Shown piece after piece: positions 60,553 to 64,000 of a DNA stretch of 64,000 bases (position 1 is its first letter; each line of letters begins with the position of its first letter). Origin of the DNA: CAZIPE01 sp964541305. Its GTDB lineage: Bacteria > Patescibacteriota > Saccharimonadia > Saccharimonadales > UBA7683. Where the stretch lies: the NCBI GenBank assembly GCA_964541305.1, contig CAZIPE010000001.1, positions 1 through 64,000 on the forward strand, written 5' to 3'. The position numbers were made by a program, and so were the translations under genes. Under the pieces are notes generated by a model that was given only the letters and a program-made list of their open reading frames with translations, did no database searches and was not told the DNA's origin.

Positions 60553-60978
60553 TTAGCTCTCAATCTCCACACCCATTGAACGAGCGGTGCCTGCGATTAC
60601 TTTTTTAGCTGCTTCAATATCGTTTGCGTTGAGGTAACTCATCTTTTTCTCGGCAATTTCTGTCAGCTGAGCATCGGTGAGCTTACCCACTTTTTCTTTG
60701 TGAGGCACACCCGAGCCTTTTTTAATCCCGGCAGCTTTTCGTATTAAGTCGTCAGCAGGTTCGCCAATAACATCAAATTCGAAGGTACGATCATCAAAAA
60801 TACGAAGATGTACAATAACATCACTTCCCATCATATCTTTCGTTTGTTCGTTAAACGGATTAATAAAATCCATCATATTAAGACCGTACTGACCAAGCGT
60901 CGAACCTACGGGAGGTCCAGCACTTGCTTTGCCAGCAGGAATACGAAGTTTTAAATTCGCAGTAATTTTCTTAGCCAT
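60553..60978 (-). CDS. rplK: Ribosomal protein L11
   Basis: A 141-residue L11: MAKKITANLKLRIPAGKASAGPPVG at the N-terminus (two-domain protein with PPVGSTLGQYG) and the C-terminal rRNA-binding domain ending in KKVIAGTARSMGVEI. It binds 23S rRNA at the GTPase centre. It has its own promoter (61086-61114) and a 100-nt leader. Confidence 0.97.
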   Translation of the reverse strand: MAKKITANLKLRIPAGKASAGPPVGSTLGQYGLNMMDFINPFNEQTKDMMGSDVIVHLRIFDDRTFEFDVIGEPADDLIRKAAGIKKGSGVPHKEKVGKLTDAQLTEIAEKKMSYLNANDIEAAKKVIAGTARSMGVEIES

Positions 60979-61035
60979 AAAAACCTTTCAAGAAATACGT
61001 TTTTCCAATTTATAACAAAACAAATAGATTTCAAT

Positions 61036-61114
61036 TTTCGAAGTTCACAATTTCGAAACAAGAAATGTAAGTGCGTAACAGATAGATTATAGCAAAATCA
61101 TAGCTATTAAACAA
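61036..61114 (-). promoter_or_regulatory. rplK promoter and leader hairpin
   Basis: TTGTTT (61114-61109) and an extended -10 TGCTATAAT ending at 61086 on the minus strand are spaced 17 nt, inside the end of the preceding ORF. In the leader, TTTCGAA occurs at 61036-61042 and 61051-61057, which can form a 6-7 bp hairpin. The start of transcription should be near 61079. Confidence 0.55.
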
Positions 61115-61556
61115 TAGGTTTTCTAACGGTGCTAACCAGGGCAGATTGTGCTATTGCTACTTCACTCTCTTCGGGCGCTAGGGTTGACGCCCAGGCAATT
61201 GCTTCACCATCTAAATCGGAGGCAATGAGCTGTACCAGGACTCCAAAATCATCAGCAGCTCTTGCTGACATTACTTCCTCAAGTAGATCGTCTGGCTCAT
61301 CCTCCCACAACGGGAATATGGTCGACCGATCATCCCAGGATACTACCGCTGCGACATCTACAGCTTCTCTTAGCAATGTGAAGAACTCACCCTGTATCCT
61401 ATCAGCTTCGTCAGCTAATCGATCCGCTACTATTCTCGCTACAAGAGCACGTTTAATTGCTGTGCGTACCTCAGACGTAAATTCCGTCCCTTCTGGCATA
61501 AGGGTTACGCCGACAATTTCGTCGGCATCTGTACGGAGTATTCGCTCACCATCCAT
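61107..61556 (-). CDS. Hypothetical acidic protein between nusG and rplK (149 aa)
   Basis: A 149-residue very acidic protein (MDGERILRTDADEIVGV...) rich in Ala, Asp and Glu. The ATG at 61556 is 9 nt after the nusG stop, so it looks like the third gene of secE-nusG. A 143-codon frame on the opposite strand is a mirror of this one; I prefer the minus strand because of operon position and a less biased composition. No domain is recognised. Confidence 0.55.
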   Translation of the reverse strand: MDGERILRTDADEIVGVTLMPEGTEFTSEVRTAIKRALVARIVADRLADEADRIQGEFFTLLREAVDVAAVVSWDDRSTIFPLWEDEPDDLLEEVMSARAADDFGVLVQLIASDLDGEAIAWASTLAPEESEVAIAQSALVSTVRKPIV

Positions 61557-61565
61557 CTGATGTTG

Positions 61566-62108
61566 CTACACCTTCTTAACTTGCAGGGCATCGAGTTCAA
61601 CGGGGGTTTCACGACCGAACATGCTTACGAGTACTTTAAGCTTGCCTTTAGCGGCGTCAATTTCGTTGATAGCACCGTCGAAGCCTTTGAATGGGCCATC
61701 TATGATATTTACGACCTCACCAACACGGAAGTCAATTTTATGCTTAGGGTCTTCAGCACCCATCCGCTTCATAATTTTGCTCATCTCATCATCTTCAACC
61801 GGGCTAGGATCAGTTCCTGAGCCAACGAAACCGGTCACATTCGGTGTGTTTCGAACAATATACCAGGCATCTTCGCTCATTTTCATTTGTACGAGTACGT
61901 AACCTTGAAAAATCTTCTTCTCTACTACTTTTCGCTTACCATTTTTAATTTCAATCTGCTTTTCTTTCGGCACAACTACATCGTAGATTTTATCGGCCAT
62001 ATCAAGACTGTCAGCACGCTGTTTAATGCTTTCCGCTACTTTCTCCTCATAACCTGAGTAGGTATGAATTGCGTACCACTGTTTACTTGAATCGTATCGT
62101 TTGCTCAT
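61566..62108 (-). CDS. nusG: Transcription factor NusG
   Basis: A 180-residue NusG: NGN domain (QWYAIHTYSGYEEKVAESIK, then FVGSGTDPSPV) and C-terminal KOW domain (VNIIDGPFKGFDGAINEID). It binds RNA polymerase and couples transcription with translation. It follows secE by 16 nt. Confidence 0.97.
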   Translation of the reverse strand: MSKRYDSSKQWYAIHTYSGYEEKVAESIKQRADSLDMADKIYDVVVPKEKQIEIKNGKRKVVEKKIFQGYVLVQMKMSEDAWYIVRNTPNVTGFVGSGTDPSPVEDDEMSKIMKRMGAEDPKHKIDFRVGEVVNIIDGPFKGFDGAINEIDAAKGKLKVLVSMFGRETPVELDALQVKKV

Positions 62109-62124
62109 CTTCTTATAACTCCGT

Positions 62125-62433
62125 TTACTTTAGAAATATCTGTTTAGCTAACTTTTCAAAACCAATGTCGATTGCGGCAGTGAACAAGGCAAATACGAGA
62201 GAGAAAGCAACAACAATAAACGTAAGTTTCCAGGCGGTTTTACGACTCGGCCACTGTACTTTCCGCACTTCACGCCATGAATTGATAAAGTATCCTCGAA
62301 ACGGAGACCGTAGAATATACTTACGCAGAAACTTCCATATTTTGGTTCTGCGAATTGGTGCAGTAACTTTTGCAAAAAAAGTCTTAATCTTTGCAAAAAT
62401 GTTCTGGAAGGCTAATTTGATTCGTTTCTTCAT
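62125..62433 (-). CDS. secE: Preprotein translocase subunit SecE
   Basis: A 102-residue protein. The first 45 residues are strongly basic, then comes the typical SecE core SWREVRKVQWPSRKTAW and one membrane helix (about 69-92). SecE clamps the SecY channel. Usual single-helix SecE is about 60-75 residues, so the basic N-terminus is longer than normal. Confidence 0.92.
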   Translation of the reverse strand: MKKRIKLAFQNIFAKIKTFFAKVTAPIRRTKIWKFLRKYILRSPFRGYFINSWREVRKVQWPSRKTAWKLTFIVVAFSLVFALFTAAIDIGFEKLAKQIFLK

Positions 62434-62456
62434 TATTCCTCTATCTTGCAGTTCTT

Positions 62457-62462
62457 ATTATA
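62457..62462 (-). promoter_or_regulatory. -10 box of secE-nusG
   Basis: TATAAT on the minus strand, about 23 nt before the secE ATG; the -35 region is weak and overlaps the terminator of the preceding sensor-kinase gene. Confidence 0.45.
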
Positions 62463-62475
62463 AAATTCTCTCAAA

Positions 62476-62497
62476 TTAAAAAGAGCTTTATCAGCTC
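62476..62497 (-). terminator. Intrinsic terminator after the sensor kinase
   Basis: GAGCT and AGCTC on the minus strand (62497-62493 with 62487-62483) form a short hairpin with a GATAA loop, followed by TTTTTAAT. The stem is short (5 bp), so it may be modest in strength. Confidence 0.65.
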
Positions 62498-62543
62498 GTC
62501 AAGTCAATACTACCACATCGCAGTAATGAATTCAATATGAGTA

Positions 62544-64000
62544 TCACTTCTTTTCCTTCTTGAGCGAAGGCACCGTAATAGTGAAGGTTGAACCCTTGTT
62601 AAGCTGGCTTTCTACTGTTATGACCGCTTTCAGTCGATGCGCGAGCTTAGAAGTGACGTATAATCCGAGTCCTGTACCGCTTGATTCTCTCGTGCGGTAG
62701 TCTTCGCTACGGAAGAACTTTTCGAATATCTTTTTCTGATCTGATGTTGAAAGTCCAATACCAGTATCAGCTACTGAAAAGACGGCATTACCCTGAGGAT
62801 CACTACGAACATGCACCATGATTGAGCCTTGTTTGGTGTATTTAATAGAATTAGTCACAAAGTTTTGTAAAATTTCACCAAGATATAGCTCAGATGTGTA
62901 TATCTTTTTCAGGTGTGGCGCTGCGTGAACGATAAACTTCAACTTTTTAACTTGTGCTTGCGGAGCGTAATCTCGAGCAATAGCATCAAGTACTTTTTGC
63001 GGATCAACATCGCCAAATTCAATGGGCTTATCAGTTCGCTCAGCACGCGAGAGGGTGGCAAGGTCATTTATCATGCTCGCAAGAAAGAGAATTTTATCGT
63101 GTGCCTGATTGAGTGATTCCATTGAGCTTTTTGGGGCGTGTTCTTTAGTGTTCATGAAGATAGCATTACTAATATTACCTTCAGCTATGGCAACAGGCGT
63201 ACGGAGTTCATGACTTACTACACTAATAAATTCATCACGCTCTTCTTCGAGCGATTTTTCACGCGTAATGTCTCTCATGATGAGAATGTAGCCACTTTGT
63301 GTTTTTTCTTTAAAACCAAGTCGAATAGGTGTGATATTTAAGTATAGCGAAATAGCATCTTTCGCATTGAAATGGTGTTTGTAGGAGGTAGAACTCATAC
63401 CATTGGGTGATTTCTTTAGTATTTTCAGTACATCAGCATGCTTATGTTTTTGATCGTACAGATTGAGAATTTTGGTGATTGATTTACCCTCCAACGTCTC
63501 GTTAGTGTCCAGCAGCTCGAGTGTTGCACCGTTATAAAGAAGTACTTTGCCTTTTTCATCGGTGGCAATCACGCCATCACCCATGTTATTAATTAGCGAA
63601 AGCAAACGGTGTCGTTCGAACGATGTTTGCCGGGATGTCGAATCGAGAAGTTGACGCTCGCTATCTGACACTTGTCGATATTTTGATACTTGTAGTGCAA
63701 CCAGCAGGGTGCCCGCTACATACGTCAGAGCAATAACAATGTTTGAAGTGCTAACCTCAACACCCGATTGTATAAATATCGCGGTGTACACGACACCGTA
63801 ATATGCCATGCTAATTTTCTGCCACCGTGCCCCAAATAATACGTCGACAGCTACTAGCAGAACTATCCACAGAAATGCGAATGGTGATGGGTACGGTACT
63901 ACGAAGACGGCAAGGAGCGTAAGTCCAATGTGATAGCCTACGTACATTATCGCAAGCCTGGTTTTTGATGGCTTTTTCCGCAGTAGTAACTGTAGAATTG
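62544..64000 (-). CDS. Membrane PAS-sensor histidine kinase, N-terminus outside window
   Basis: The ATG at 63947 is preceded by open frame to the window edge (RKKPSKTRLAI just before it), so the start probably lies outside. Hydrophobic segments occupy about the first 90 visible residues, then a PAS domain (about 117-235; NNMGDGVIATDEKGKVLLYNG), a HisKA domain with phospho-acceptor His in VVSHELRTP near 243, and HATPase_c with the N box (NFVTNSIKYT), DTGIGL and GTGLGLYV. All catalytic motifs are intact, unlike the degenerate kinase end at 24.8-26 kb. Target response regulator is unknown. Confidence 0.9.
   Translation of the reverse strand, partial: ILQLLLRKKPSKTRLAIMYVGYHIGLTLLAVFVVPYPSPFAFLWIVLLVAVDVLFGARWQKISMAYYGVVYTAIFIQSGVEVSTSNIVIALTYVAGTLLVALQVSKYRQVSDSERQLLDSTSRQTSFERHRLLSLINNMGDGVIATDEKGKVLLYNGATLELLDTNETLEGKSITKILNLYDQKHKHADVLKILKKSPNGMSSTSYKHHFNAKDAISLYLNITPIRLGFKEKTQSGYILIMRDITREKSLEEERDEFISVVSHELRTPVAIAEGNISNAIFMNTKEHAPKSSMESLNQAHDKILFLASMINDLATLSRAERTDKPIEFGDVDPQKVLDAIARDYAPQAQVKKLKFIVHAAPHLKKIYTSELYLGEILQNFVTNSIKYTKQGSIMVHVRSDPQGNAVFSVADTGIGLSTSDQKKIFEKFFRSEDYRTRESSGTGLGLYVTSKLAHRLKAVITVESQLNKGSTFTITVPSLKKEKK

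Noticed and set aside
61129..61560. 143-codon plus-strand frame opposite the 149-aa gene
   Set aside because: It is very Ser/Thr/Ala-rich, mirrors the minus-strand frame and runs against the operon direction.
1..64000. Alternative genetic code (UGA as Gly)
   Set aside because: Many well-supported genes end in TGA, for example in ATGA overlaps of virB4, rplJ-like operons and ABC genes, and conserved proteins show no internal TGA.
1..64000. tRNA, rRNA, tmRNA or RNase P genes
   Set aside because: No cloverleaf with a T-loop GGTTCRA consensus or other RNA signatures was seen in any intergenic gap; a covariance scan would settle this.

Overview
The window looks like a chromosomal piece of a Candidate Phyla Radiation bacterium, most probably Candidatus Saccharibacteria (TM7). 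The signs are a minimal type IV secretion cluster with separate PrgI, VirB4-N, VirB4 and CHAP genes, a DUF5679 zinc-ribbon protein, very long surface proteins, informational proteins that have lost zinc motifs (RecR, DnaX), and dense overlapping genes with moderate GC. UGA is a normal stop, so the SR1/Gracilibacteria code does not apply. No tRNA, rRNA, CRISPR array, transposase or replication origin was found.

Layout. 1-1.7 kb: three hypothetical genes. 1.7-9.5 kb: a minus-strand type IV secretion operon (pilin, pilin-VirB6 fusion, PrgI, VirB4-N, VirB4, CHAP hydrolase, VirD4-like ATPase). 9.6-12 kb: a zeta-toxin-like kinase with a 49-residue partner, an XRE regulator, a phospholipase-D-fold protein and a rhomboid-like gene relic. 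12-16.7 kb: an accessory set (histidine phosphatase, P-loop kinase, Gfo/Idh oxidoreductase, an unknown enzyme-like protein, NUDIX, DUF5679). 16.8-20 kb: an SF2 helicase with an unknown coiled-coil protein. 20-35 kb: a surface/signalling locus with a lone response regulator, a 1777-aa NHL-propeller protein ending in a degenerate histidine kinase, a 2020-aa LamG/propeller/FN3 protein translationally coupled to a MacB-like ABC transporter, and an AI-2E-type permease. 35-44 kb: housekeeping genes (cysS, DHH phosphoesterase, recR, ybaB, dnaB, dnaX). 44-47.8 kb: SulP transporter, rhodanese and small proteins. 47.8-49.7 kb: rplJL behind an L10 leader, and a GGDEF protein. 49.7-53.5 kb: ilvA-ridA-leuA-like operon behind a predicted leucine attenuator, back to back with a second predicted attenuator. 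53.5-59.2 kb: nucleotide metabolism (thymidylate kinase-ThyX fusion, dcd, deoxyribosyltransferase-like, kinase, HIT, nucleotidyltransferase). 59.2-62.5 kb: secE-nusG-rplK-rplA with two unusual extra ORFs. 62.5-64 kb: a PAS sensor kinase cut by the window end.

Most interesting: (1) two divergent ribosome-mediated attenuators at 52.77-53.12 kb, each with a near-leaderless leader peptide and mutually exclusive helices; the one facing leuA-ridA-ilvA has a run of Leu/Ile codons, and the LeuA-like enzyme lacks the usual allosteric domain. (2) A 14-kb cell-surface locus in which both giant proteins carry a multi-blade propeller inserted inside a beta-sandwich domain. (3) A recurrent promoter layout with the -10 box 6-9 nt before the start codon, implying widespread leaderless mRNAs. 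Domain calls come from reading motifs by eye; no database search was possible.
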